Shown piece by piece: positions 7,696 through 14,915 of a stretch of DNA of 37,564 nt. The translations under genes were made by a program, and so were the position numbers. Positions within the stretch are counted from its first letter, which is position 1, and each line of letters starts with the position of its first letter. The notes beneath the pieces are model-generated. The model was given only the letters and a program-made list of their open reading frames with translations, was not told the DNA's origin and made no database searches. Source of the stretch: Bacillota bacterium (GTDB lineage Bacteria > Bacillota > Clostridia > Oscillospirales > Ruminococcaceae); the NCBI GenBank assembly GCA_029572815.1, contig JAKPUQ010000055.1:1-37564 (forward strand). Reading direction: 5' to 3'.

Positions 7696-8730
7696 ATGAA
7701 AAAGTTTATCGCAGCAATTTCTGCAATCACACTGACAGCAGCCTGCTTCGCTTCATGCAGCAGCGACAGCAAGGACAGCAAGTCCGAATCAACAACCGAG
7801 GCTGCAACTGCGGCTGAGACCACAACTGAGGAAGTTACAGAGGAAGTAACTACAGAAGCGGAGGAAGAGGAAATGGACGACGAGGAGAACTACGACACAG
7901 GTGATGCTTCCCTGGATAATGTCCGCAATCAGGATGATATCGGAGACAACGAGCTTCTCGTTGTAAGCTTCGGTACAAGCTTCAACGACAGCAGACGTCT
8001 GACCATCGGTGCTATCGAGGACGCATTGGAGAAGGCATTCCCCGATTATTCAGTTCGCCGCGGATTTACAGCAAATATCATCATCGACCATGTCAACAGA
8101 CGCGACGGTATCCTTATTGACGATCTGGACGCAGCCCTTCAGAGAGCAGTTGACAACGAGGTAAAGAACCTTGTGGTTCAGCCCACACACCTGATGAACG
8201 GTCTTGAGTACGATGAGCTTTCCGCTAAGGTAGCCGAGTATTCAGACGCCTTCGATAAGGTAGTTATCGGCGAGCCCCTTCTCACAACAGATGAGGACTT
8301 CTCAAGAGTAGAGAAGGCTATTACAGACTGGACAAAGGAGTACGATGACGGCGAGACTGCTATCTGCTTCATGGGACACGGTACAGAGGCTGAGTCCAAC
8401 GGCGTTTACGCTAAAATGCAGGAGCTTCTCACAGCTGACGGCTACGCAAATTACTTTGTAGGCACAGTTGAAGCAACTCCTTCTCTTGATGATGTGCTTG
8501 CAAAGGTTAAGGAAGGCGACTACAAGAAGGTCATTCTGGAGCCCCTTATGGTAGTTGCAGGCGACCACGCCAACAACGATATGGCAGGCGCCGAGGAGGA
8601 CTCATGGAAGTCTGTATTTGAAGCAGAGGGTTATGAGGTAGAGTGTGTGCTGAGAGGCCTCGGCGAGAACGAGGACATCCGCAGCATCTATGTTGACCAC
8701 GCACAGGCAGCAATCGATTCTATAAAGTGA
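7696..8730 (+). CDS. cbiK: Exported CbiK-family cobaltochelatase-like lipoprotein
   Basis: A 344-residue protein with an AGGAGG six bases before the ATG. The first 21 residues are a lipoprotein signal with acceptor Cys21 (CFASC). An acidic Thr/Glu-rich linker runs to about residue 80. The CbiK chelatase domain fills 85-344 and starts LLVVSFGTSFNDSRR. The family's metal and catalytic ligands appear as His228 (MGHGT), Glu259 (GTVEAT) and His291 (AGDHANND). Cytoplasmic CbiK inserts cobalt into sirohydrochlorin for anaerobic B12 synthesis; this copy would be tethered outside the membrane. Exported CbiK homologues are known, for example periplasmic CbiKP of Desulfovibrio vulgaris, and may serve metal or tetrapyrrole handling. 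It is the first gene under the B12 riboswitch, followed by binding proteins and an importer, so a surface role in cobalt or tetrapyrrole scavenging is inferred. Confidence 0.88.
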   Translation: MKKFIAAISAITLTAACFASCSSDSKDSKSESTTEAATAAETTTEEVTEEVTTEAEEEEMDDEENYDTGDASLDNVRNQDDIGDNELLVVSFGTSFNDSRRLTIGAIEDALEKAFPDYSVRRGFTANIIIDHVNRRDGILIDDLDAALQRAVDNEVKNLVVQPTHLMNGLEYDELSAKVAEYSDAFDKVVIGEPLLTTDEDFSRVEKAITDWTKEYDDGETAICFMGHGTEAESNGVYAKMQELLTADGYANYFVGTVEATPSLDDVLAKVKEGDYKKVILEPLMVVAGDHANNDMAGAEEDSWKSVFEAEGYEVECVLRGLGENEDIRSIYVDHAQAAIDSIK

Positions 8731-8740
8731 TAAATGATCC

Positions 8741-8769
8741 GCAGCCGACCGAGTGTCGGCTGCTTCTTT
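8741..8769 (+). terminator. Intra-operon hairpin, partial terminator or mRNA stabiliser
   Basis: A perfect 9-bp stem GCAGCCGAC/GTCGGCTGC with a 5-base loop is followed by TTCTTTA. It sits between the CbiK-like gene and the next lipoprotein gene. The weak T-run suggests it lowers rather than blocks downstream transcription, or protects the upstream mRNA. Confidence 0.55.
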
Positions 8770-8781
8770 AAAGGTGATAAT

Positions 8782-9690
8782 ATGAAAAAGACTAATATTT
8801 TTGTTGCGGCATTGCTTATTTCCGCAGTTTCGCTCTGTTCGTGTTCAGATAAGGTAAGCTCTTCATCAACGGTTGTACAGGAGACTACTGCCGCAGAGAC
8901 TACCGCCCTGGAAACAACAGCCGAACCGGCTACCGAGCAGGTGACAGCTCCCCAACAGGAGGTAGGCTATGAGGGTATGGAAGCAGTCTATGCCGACAGT
9001 GTGAAGGAGGGTGAGTATGACATTGATGTTGACTCAAGCTCCACCATGTTCAAGATAACAGAATGCAGACTTACAGTTGCAGAGGGAGCCATGACCGCAA
9101 GGCTCACCATGAGCGGAAACGGCTATGGATACCTTTTCCTCGGAACAGGTGAAGATGCGGAAAAGGCTGAGGAGTCCGAATATATCCCTCCCGAGGAGGA
9201 AGGGGACGCAGTTGCATTTACAGTTCCCGTTGAGGCTCTCGACAAGGAGATAGACTGTGCCGCATTCAGCAAAAAGAAAGAGCAGTGGTATGACAGAAAG
9301 CTTGTGTTCCGTGCAGATTCACTGCCAAAGGGTGCGATTGCAGGCGATGAGGACGTAACTCCCGAGACTCTTGGGCTTTCCGACGGTGAATACACTATAG
9401 AGGTGTCGCTGGAGGGCGGCTCGGGCAAGGCTTCGGTTCAGTCTCCTGCAAAGCTCACTGTTGAGAACGGACAGGCGTATGCTGAGCTTATATGGAGCAG
9501 CAACAAGTACGATTATATGGTAGTGGACGGCGAGAAGATACTCCCCACAAGCACAGAAGAGTTCTCTGTGTTTGACATTCCTGTTGCTTCACTGAGCGGT
9601 AGAATGGCAGTATCCGCTGATACAACAGCCATGAGCACTCCCCATGAGATAAGCTATACACTGATCTTTGATCCCGATTCCATAAAGTGA
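8782..9690 (+). CDS. Twin-repeat surface lipoprotein of a B12-regulated operon
   Basis: A 302-residue lipoprotein. I start it at MKKTNIF, with AAGGTG seven bases upstream; the longer frame reads through the intergenic hairpin. The signal ends at Cys20 (SLCSCSD), followed by a Thr/Glu/Ala linker. The rest consists of two related beta-rich units of about 100 residues. Unit 1 begins EGEYDIDVDSSS and contains CRLTVAEGAMTARLTM and GYGYLFLG. Unit 2 begins DGEYTIEVSLEGGSG and contains AKLTVENGQAYAELIW and KYDYMVVDG. Both end in a strand close to KLVFRADS or YTLIFDPDS. The pattern loosely recalls NEAT-like ligand-binding domains, but I cannot assign a family. Its place between an exported chelatase and a substrate-binding protein suggests it binds the same ligand at the surface; that is inference. 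Confidence 0.8.
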   Translation: MKKTNIFVAALLISAVSLCSCSDKVSSSSTVVQETTAAETTALETTAEPATEQVTAPQQEVGYEGMEAVYADSVKEGEYDIDVDSSSTMFKITECRLTVAEGAMTARLTMSGNGYGYLFLGTGEDAEKAEESEYIPPEEEGDAVAFTVPVEALDKEIDCAAFSKKKEQWYDRKLVFRADSLPKGAIAGDEDVTPETLGLSDGEYTIEVSLEGGSGKASVQSPAKLTVENGQAYAELIWSSNKYDYMVVDGEKILPTSTEEFSVFDIPVASLSGRMAVSADTTAMSTPHEISYTLIFDPDSIK

Positions 9691-10805
9691 TGCTGAGACG
9701 TATCTTTTTATCGTCAGCAGCCTGCATTTTCCTTGCAGGCTGTTCTGCAAAGGGCACAGGTACTTCAATTGCGGAAGTCCCCGAAAACAGCCTTAAACTT
9801 GAATACGCAAAGCAGTTCACAGCCGAGTATATTGAGAACGGCTGCACACTTGTATCTATCGGTGAGGACAGATTTATAGTCGTTCCCGAGGGTGAGACCG
9901 CTCCGTCGGGATACGCAGATGCAGCAGTCATACAGCAGCCCCTTGAATGCGTGTACAATGCGGCTTCCTCAGCTATGGACCTTATCGACGGAGCAGGTGC
10001 TCTGGACAAGGTCTCTATGACCTCTACAAAATATGAGGACTGGTGTCTCAGCTCCGTCAGAGACGCTATGGACAGGGAGGATATAAGCTATATCGGCAAA
10101 TACAGCGCTCCGGATTATGAGGCTCTCCTGGAGGAGGGCTGCGGACTTGCCATCGAGTCCACCATGATATACCACAGCCCCGAGGTCAGGGAGCAGATAG
10201 AAGCCCTGGGCATACCTGTTCTTGTGGAGCGTTCCAGCTATGAGAAGGACCCTCTCGGCAGAATGGAATGGATAAAGCTCTACGGCATACTTTTTGGCTG
10301 TGAGGAGCAGGCAGAGCGGCTCTTTGATGAAAAGACAGCTCTCCTTTCTGATATACTTACAGATGAGAAAAACGGAAAAACTGCCGCATTCTTCTACATA
10401 AACTCATCTGGAGGCGTGGTAGTCCGCAAGCCTGCCGACTATGTCCCCGAGATGATGAGAATGGCGGGAGGAGAGTACATTTTCTCCAACAGCGACCTTG
10501 ATACCGATGACAACGCACTCTCTACCATGACCATACAGCCCGAGACCTTCTACGAAAAAGCCTGGGACGCAGATGTGCTCATATACAATTCTGATATTGC
10601 AGGCAGTGTGGACAGCATATCCGAGCTGACAGAAAAATATCCGCTGCTCAATGATTTTACGGCAGTTAAAAACGGCAACGTCTGGTGTACTGAGAAGAAT
10701 ATGTTCCAGCAGACCACAGGCGCGGCTGATATAATTGCGGAGCTTCACCTTATTTTTACAGATAAAGCCGGAGATAAAATGAATTTTATGTACAGACTGG
10801 AGTGA
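9690..10805 (+). CDS. btuF: Substrate-binding lipoprotein of a BtuF/FecB-type importer
   Basis: A 371-residue binding protein. The ATG overlaps the preceding TGA by one base (TGATG), implying coupled translation; a GTG three bases earlier is possible. The lipoprotein signal ends at CIFLAGCSAK. The body is a periplasmic-binding-protein type III (helical-hinge) fold. Features are the N-domain ending GYADAAVIQQPLECVY, the spine ALLEEGCGLAIESTMIY, and the C-domain with MMRMAGGEYIFS and ending in FTAVKNGNVWCTEKNMFQQ. It delivers ligand to the permease and ATPase encoded immediately downstream. Cobalamin or a precursor is the likely ligand because of the riboswitch; heme or siderophore cannot be excluded from the fold. 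The symbol is by analogy. Confidence 0.85.
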   Translation: MLRRIFLSSAACIFLAGCSAKGTGTSIAEVPENSLKLEYAKQFTAEYIENGCTLVSIGEDRFIVVPEGETAPSGYADAAVIQQPLECVYNAASSAMDLIDGAGALDKVSMTSTKYEDWCLSSVRDAMDREDISYIGKYSAPDYEALLEEGCGLAIESTMIYHSPEVREQIEALGIPVLVERSSYEKDPLGRMEWIKLYGILFGCEEQAERLFDEKTALLSDILTDEKNGKTAAFFYINSSGGVVVRKPADYVPEMMRMAGGEYIFSNSDLDTDDNALSTMTIQPETFYEKAWDADVLIYNSDIAGSVDSISELTEKYPLLNDFTAVKNGNVWCTEKNMFQQTTGAADIIAELHLIFTDKAGDKMNFMYRLE

Positions 10806-11833
10806 TGAAAATGAAGACTCAGCGGATCCGCCTTGCAGCAGGCTATACAGTGCTGGCTGTGCTGCTCATAGTCCTTGCTGTGGTGAATATATGCGCAGGA
10901 AGTGCCGATATAACTCTTTCCAGACTGAGAAGCGCCCTTGCGGATCCTGAGTCTGACAGGATAGCCTATAACATCATCACTCAGCTGAGAATTCCGCGGA
11001 CTGCTGCAGCGGCTGTTCTGGGCGGAGCGCTGGCGGTATCGGGCTTTCTTCTCCAGAACTTCTTCGCAAATCCTATTGCAGGACCATACATACTGGGCAT
11101 ATCATCGGGAGCCAAGCTCACGGTGGCACTGCTGATGGTGCTGTCCCTGTCACAGGGATTTGCAGTCAGCTCCTTTGGAATGATAGGAGCCGCCTTTGTG
11201 GGAGCTATGCTGTCCATGGGCACAGTCCTCATGATCTCGGGCAGGGTAAAGCGTATGTCGGTGCTTATCGTTTGCGGAGTCATGATAGGCTATATCTGCT
11301 CCTCCATTACAGAGCTTGTGGTGAATTTCTCCGACGACTCCAACATCGTGAACCTACACAACTGGTCCATGGGAAGCTTTTCGGGCATAGGCAGGGGCGA
11401 AGCTATCACGGCGGCAGCAGTAGTATTTCCTACATGCATTGCGGCATTTCTTCTGTCAAAGCCAATGAACGCCTATCAGCTTGGAGAGAGCTATGCTGTG
11501 AATTCAGGTGTAAGGATAAAGGCTTTCCGCGTAGCGCTGATACTGCTTTCCAGCATACTTTCCGCCTGTGTTACGGCTTTTGCGGGACCTGTTTCCTTTG
11601 TGGGAGTTGCAGTCCCTCACGTTATAAAAAGCATATTTGGTACAGCGAAGCCTGTACGTATACTGCCCGCCTGCTTTCTTGGAGGTGCGGTGTTCTGTCT
11701 GCTCTGCGATCTTATAACGAGAACGCTATTTGCTCCCACAGAGCTGAGTATAAGCACGGTTACGGCTGTTTTTGGCGCACCTGTTGTGGTGTATATGCTG
11801 CTTCACAGAGAGAGGGGGAAAGTGAATGTCTGA
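10805..11833 (+). CDS. btuC: BtuC/FecCD-family permease
   Basis: A 342-residue polytopic permease of the FecCD family. Its ATG overlaps the upstream stop (TGATG). Family marks are LRIPRTAAAAVLGGALAVSG, FANPIAGPYILGISSGAKL, the cytoplasmic LHNWSMGSFSG segment and PVSFVGVAVPHV, which includes the coupling region to the ATPase. About nine or ten membrane helices fit, and the length is normal for the family. It forms the membrane channel with the neighbouring ATPase and binding protein. The next gene begins eight bases before its stop. Confidence 0.92.
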   Translation: MKMKTQRIRLAAGYTVLAVLLIVLAVVNICAGSADITLSRLRSALADPESDRIAYNIITQLRIPRTAAAAVLGGALAVSGFLLQNFFANPIAGPYILGISSGAKLTVALLMVLSLSQGFAVSSFGMIGAAFVGAMLSMGTVLMISGRVKRMSVLIVCGVMIGYICSSITELVVNFSDDSNIVNLHNWSMGSFSGIGRGEAITAAAVVFPTCIAAFLLSKPMNAYQLGESYAVNSGVRIKAFRVALILLSSILSACVTAFAGPVSFVGVAVPHVIKSIFGTAKPVRILPACFLGGAVFCLLCDLITRTLFAPTELSISTVTAVFGAPVVVYMLLHRERGKVNV

Positions 11834-12935
11834 CATGATACTCCGCACTGAGGATCTGTCCGCAGGCTACGGGAAAAAGGTGATAGTGGGCGGACTCACT
11901 ATTGAAGCGCGGCGTGGAGAGATACTCACTCTCATAGGACCAAACGGGGCGGGAAAGTCTACGGTTCTGAAAACTCTCTGCCGCCAGCTTGATCCCCTTG
12001 GGGGAGCAGTTTACATCGAAGGCAAAAATCTCAGCGAACTCAGCGGCAGTCAGCTTGCAAGGCAGGTCTCGGTGCTCCTTACGGGCAGGGTAAAGACAGA
12101 GTATATGCGATGTATAGACGTTGTCGAAATGGGACGCTACCCATATACAGGAAGACTTGGACTGCTTTCTGCGGAAGACCATGAGATGGTCAGACAGGCT
12201 ATGGAGCTTGTTGGCATATCCGAGCTTGCGGACCGTGATTTTGACAGGATAAGCGACGGTCAGCGCCAGAGGGTGGTTCTGGCAGGGGCTATCTGCCGTA
12301 GACCACGAGTGCTCATTCTTGATGAGCCCACCACATTTCTGGATATAAGGGCGAAGCTTGAGCTCATGGATCTGCTGAAAAGGCTTGCTTCCGAGCAGAA
12401 TATAGCCGTGATACTCTCCCTGCATGAGCTGGAGCTTGCACAGCGTGTTTCCGACAGGATACTCTGCATCAAGGATTCTGCGCCCGACAGGACAGGCACC
12501 CCCGAGGAGATATTCTCCGGCGACTATATCGGGAAGCTCTATGGCGTTCCCGAGGGCAGCTTCTGCGAGGCTTACGGCTCTCCCGAGCTTGCACCTGTCA
12601 TGGGCGAGCCTGAGATATTCATAATAGGCGGCGGCGGAAGCGGTATCGCTCTGTACCGGCGTCTCAGACGCAGAGGAGTCCCTTTCGCTGTGGGGGTCAT
12701 ACACGAAAATGACATTGAGTATCCCGTTGCAGCAGCTCTCGGAGCGGAGGTTGTGACAGAGAATGCATTTGAAGCCATATCAGAGGAAAAACTTGCAGAA
12801 GCATCTGAGCTCATGAAAAAGTGCGGCAGAGCGGTCTGCACTGTAAAGCAATTCGGCACCATGAACGAGGGCTGCCGCAAACTTGCCCGTGAGGCTGCAT
12901 CACTGGGAATACTTGAAAACAAGGAGAATATATGA
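11826..12935 (+). CDS. btuD: BtuD-type ABC ATPase with an extra C-terminal domain
   Basis: A 369-residue protein. Residues 1-255 are an ordinary importer ATPase: Walker A GPNGAGKST (38-46), signature SDGQRQR (143-149, a variant of LSGGQ), Walker B VLILDEPT (162-169) and H-loop His200. Residues from about 262 to 369 form a separate domain that starts EIFIIGGGGSGIALYRRLRR. It continues with FAVGVIHENDIEYPVAAALGAEVV and ends near REAASLGIL. The glycine-rich opening and alternating strand/helix pattern suggest a small Rossmann-like fold. It is not CbiZ, which is larger and has different motifs. The function of this extension is unknown to me; ligand sensing or regulation of transport is a guess. 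The gene overlaps both neighbours. Confidence 0.9.
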   Translation: MSDMILRTEDLSAGYGKKVIVGGLTIEARRGEILTLIGPNGAGKSTVLKTLCRQLDPLGGAVYIEGKNLSELSGSQLARQVSVLLTGRVKTEYMRCIDVVEMGRYPYTGRLGLLSAEDHEMVRQAMELVGISELADRDFDRISDGQRQRVVLAGAICRRPRVLILDEPTTFLDIRAKLELMDLLKRLASEQNIAVILSLHELELAQRVSDRILCIKDSAPDRTGTPEEIFSGDYIGKLYGVPEGSFCEAYGSPELAPVMGEPEIFIIGGGGSGIALYRRLRRRGVPFAVGVIHENDIEYPVAAALGAEVVTENAFEAISEEKLAEASELMKKCGRAVCTVKQFGTMNEGCRKLAREAASLGILENKENI

Positions 12936-13879
12936 AAGAGGACTCTGTACTGACTAAAAAAGCGGCAGTAATACCGCTTACAATGCTGTGCTGTCTGCTG
13001 TGGGGAAGCGCCTTTCCCTGTATAAAACTGGGCTACGGCTATTCCGCCATCGGTTCTGACGATACGGCTTCCCAGATACTATACGCAGGTCTGCGTTTTG
13101 CACTTGCGGGAGTCCTTGCCATAGTAATAGGAAGCATAGCAGCCCGAAAGCCTCTTATACCCACAAGGAAGTCACTTCCAAAGGCGACGCTGCTGTCACT
13201 TTTCCAGACCATACTTCAATACACATTTTTCTATATCGGACTTGCACGAAGCACAGGCATGAAGAGCTCTGTTATCACAGCTTCAAATGTTTTTCTGTCC
13301 ATACTTGTAGCATCACTGATATTCCGTACAGAGAAGCTGACCTTCAGAAAGGTGCTTGGCTGTATTGTAGGTTTTTCGGGAGTAGTTCTCATAAACCTCA
13401 GCGGTATCGGCGGCGGTTTCAGGTTTACAGGAGAAGGCTTCGTATTCCTTTCTGCACTGTCCTATGCTTTTTCTGCGGCACTGATAAAGCGTTTCTCCTC
13501 TGAGGAGGATCCTGTCATGCTCAGCGGCTGGCAGTTCATCATAGGCGGCTCCTTTATGACTGCTCTGGGACTTGCTCTGGGCGGACGTATCGGTGAGATA
13601 AACTTCCGCGGCACGGCGATGCTGGTATATCTCGCCATAGTTTCTGCGGCAGCCTTCTCAATATGGGGAACACTTCTGAAGCACAATCCAGTGTCCATGA
13701 TCTCGGTATTCGGATTTATGAATCCTGTTTTCGGCGTTATACTGTCATTTCTGCTGCTTTCGGAGAGAAGTGCCGCGGGACCTGCCTGCGTTATCGAAGC
13801 CCTTGGTCTGGTAGCTCTGGGCATAGTGATAGTAAATTTTGCACCTCAACAAAAAATAAACAAAAAGTCTGAACTTTAA
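12932..13879 (+). CDS. EamA-family (DMT) transporter at the end of the B12 operon
   Basis: A 315-residue drug/metabolite-superfamily carrier with two EamA halves. The first holds LLWGSAFPCIKLGYG and ARSTGMKSSVITASNVFLS. The second holds FSAALIKRF, a long hydrophobic stretch and MNPVFGVILSFLLLSE. Ten membrane helices are expected. Its ATG overlaps the ATPase stop (ATGA) and has AAGGAG upstream, so it belongs to the same transcript and should be B12-repressed. Family members move amino acids, metabolites or vitamins, often outward, and the substrate cannot be read from sequence. No strong terminator follows, only a weak AGTCT/AGACT hairpin. Confidence 0.85.
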   Translation: MKEDSVLTKKAAVIPLTMLCCLLWGSAFPCIKLGYGYSAIGSDDTASQILYAGLRFALAGVLAIVIGSIAARKPLIPTRKSLPKATLLSLFQTILQYTFFYIGLARSTGMKSSVITASNVFLSILVASLIFRTEKLTFRKVLGCIVGFSGVVLINLSGIGGGFRFTGEGFVFLSALSYAFSAALIKRFSSEEDPVMLSGWQFIIGGSFMTALGLALGGRIGEINFRGTAMLVYLAIVSAAAFSIWGTLLKHNPVSMISVFGFMNPVFGVILSFLLLSERSAAGPACVIEALGLVALGIVIVNFAPQQKINKKSEL

Positions 13880-13921
13880 GACTAATTTAAGATTGCTTTA
13901 AGGATTGTGGATTATTATGAT
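13875..13921 (+). promoter_or_regulatory. Promoter with three TTTAAG direct repeats at 11-bp spacing
   Basis: TTTAAG occurs at 13875-13880, 13886-13891 and 13897-13902, exactly 11 bp apart. The last copy overlaps a promoter with TTGCTT (13893-13898), a 17-bp spacer and TATGAT (13916-13921). Direct repeats one helical turn apart and abutting the -35 box are the usual layout for OmpR/PhoB-type regulators. An OmpR-type regulator is encoded 325 bases downstream. That it binds here is inference. Confidence 0.5.
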
Positions 13922-13948
13922 ATCGATATGAAAAATGGGGGTAATGAT

Positions 13949-14146
13949 ATGAGGAAAATCCTGTCTGTATTAACACTGATCGCCTCGGTATCCATGCTCT
14001 GTTCATGCGGAACAGATATAGCAATGCCCGAGGATGAAGATGGCTCTGTGATCTATGTTTCTCCTGCTGACCAGGCTGAAACAGAAGAAGAGGTCACAAC
14101 TGAAGGCGCGAAGGCAGATGTAAAATTTTTCGTTAGCATCAATTAA
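13949..14146 (+). CDS. Small lipoprotein upstream of the two-component locus
   Basis: A 65-residue product starting at MRKILSV, with GGGG upstream; an in-frame ATG seven codons earlier is possible. Residues 1-19 are a lipoprotein signal (LCSCGTD). The remaining 45 residues are acidic, with a Glu/Thr-rich linker and the end KFFVSIN. No family is recognised. It is set apart by its own repeat-bearing promoter and terminator, and directly precedes the regulator gene. It may be a small target or accessory of the sensor system; this rests on position only. Confidence 0.65.
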   Translation: MRKILSVLTLIASVSMLCSCGTDIAMPEDEDGSVIYVSPADQAETEEEVTTEGAKADVKFFVSIN

Positions 14147-14149
14147 AGA

Positions 14150-14177
14150 AAAGCAGCTCACATGAGCTGCTTTTTTT
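14150..14177 (+). terminator. Terminator of the small lipoprotein gene
   Basis: The perfect stem AAAGCAGCTC/GAGCTGCTTT is followed by a seven-T run, ending a few bases before the promoter of the response-regulator gene. Confidence 0.85.
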
Positions 14178-14184
14178 GCGGCTG

Positions 14185-14213
14185 TTGCATTTTTTGTCAG
14201 TTTGTGGTATTAT
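14185..14213 (+). promoter_or_regulatory. Promoter of the response regulator/kinase pair
   Basis: TTGCAT (14185-14190), a 17-bp spacer and TATTAT (14208-14213), about 30 bases before the regulator start. The TTTAAG repeats seen upstream of the small lipoprotein are absent here. Confidence 0.7.
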
Positions 14214-14245
14214 ATAGAATATGAAAACAAGGGAGCTGAAACAAA

Positions 14246-14914
14246 ATGAACAGAATACTGCTTGTAGAAGACGATAAGGAAATAATAGCCAATCTCACTG
14301 AATTTCTCACAGGAGAGGGCTTTATAGTAAAAAATGCCAACGGACAGACAAAGGCTCTTGAGATGGTTGAAAATGATACCTTCGACCTTGTGCTCCTTGA
14401 TGTGTCCCTTGCTGAGGGAAACGGCTTTGCAGTCTGCTCGGCCATAAAGGCGAATACCTGCCTTCCTGTCATATTCCTCACCGCTTCCGGAGATGAGTTC
14501 AGCACAGTAACAGGCTTTGATCTGGGAGCTGATGACTATATTGCCAAGCCCTTCCGTCCCCGTGAGCTTGTTTCACGAATCAAAAACGTGCTGAGACTTA
14601 CAGGCAGCACTGGCTCGGTAACTCAGCTTGGTGACGTACTTGTAGATACCGTTAAGGGAACTGCCAGCAAGAACGGCAAGGATCTGTTTCTTTCCGCACT
14701 GGAATACAGGCTTCTTCTTGTATTCATCAACAACAGGGGAGCAGTGATGACCAGGACCAAGCTCCTTGAATCTATATGGGATATCGCAGGCGAATTCGTA
14801 AATGACAACACTCTTACAGTATACATAAAGCGTCTGCGTGAGAAGATCGAGAACGATCCCTCAGACCCAACTATAATAAAGACTGTAAGAGGTCTGGGCT
14901 ACAGGGTGGACTGA
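14246..14914 (+). CDS. OmpR-family response regulator
   Basis: A 222-residue regulator. The receiver domain (1-115) has acidic pocket Glu8-Asp9-Asp10, phospho-acceptor Asp52 (LLDVSLAEG), the switch Thr in FLTASGDE and the conserved Lys in IAKPF. The winged-helix DNA-binding domain (130-222) shows FLSALEYRLL, TRTKLLESIW and the recognition-helix region NTLTVYIKRLREKIE. The kinase gene starts one base after its stop, so they are partners. An ABC ATPase and FtsX permease follow, an arrangement typical of envelope-stress or peptide-resistance modules (Bce-like). The repeat array at 13875 is a candidate binding site. Confidence 0.93.
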   Translation: MNRILLVEDDKEIIANLTEFLTGEGFIVKNANGQTKALEMVENDTFDLVLLDVSLAEGNGFAVCSAIKANTCLPVIFLTASGDEFSTVTGFDLGADDYIAKPFRPRELVSRIKNVLRLTGSTGSVTQLGDVLVDTVKGTASKNGKDLFLSALEYRLLLVFINNRGAVMTRTKLLESIWDIAGEFVNDNTLTVYIKRLREKIENDPSDPTIIKTVRGLGYRVD

Positions 14915-14915
14915 T

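Noticed and set aside
11272..11838. Alternative frame of 188 codons within the permease gene
   Set aside because: The overlapping FecCD permease frame is complete, hydrophobic and family-like; the alternative has no recognisable features.
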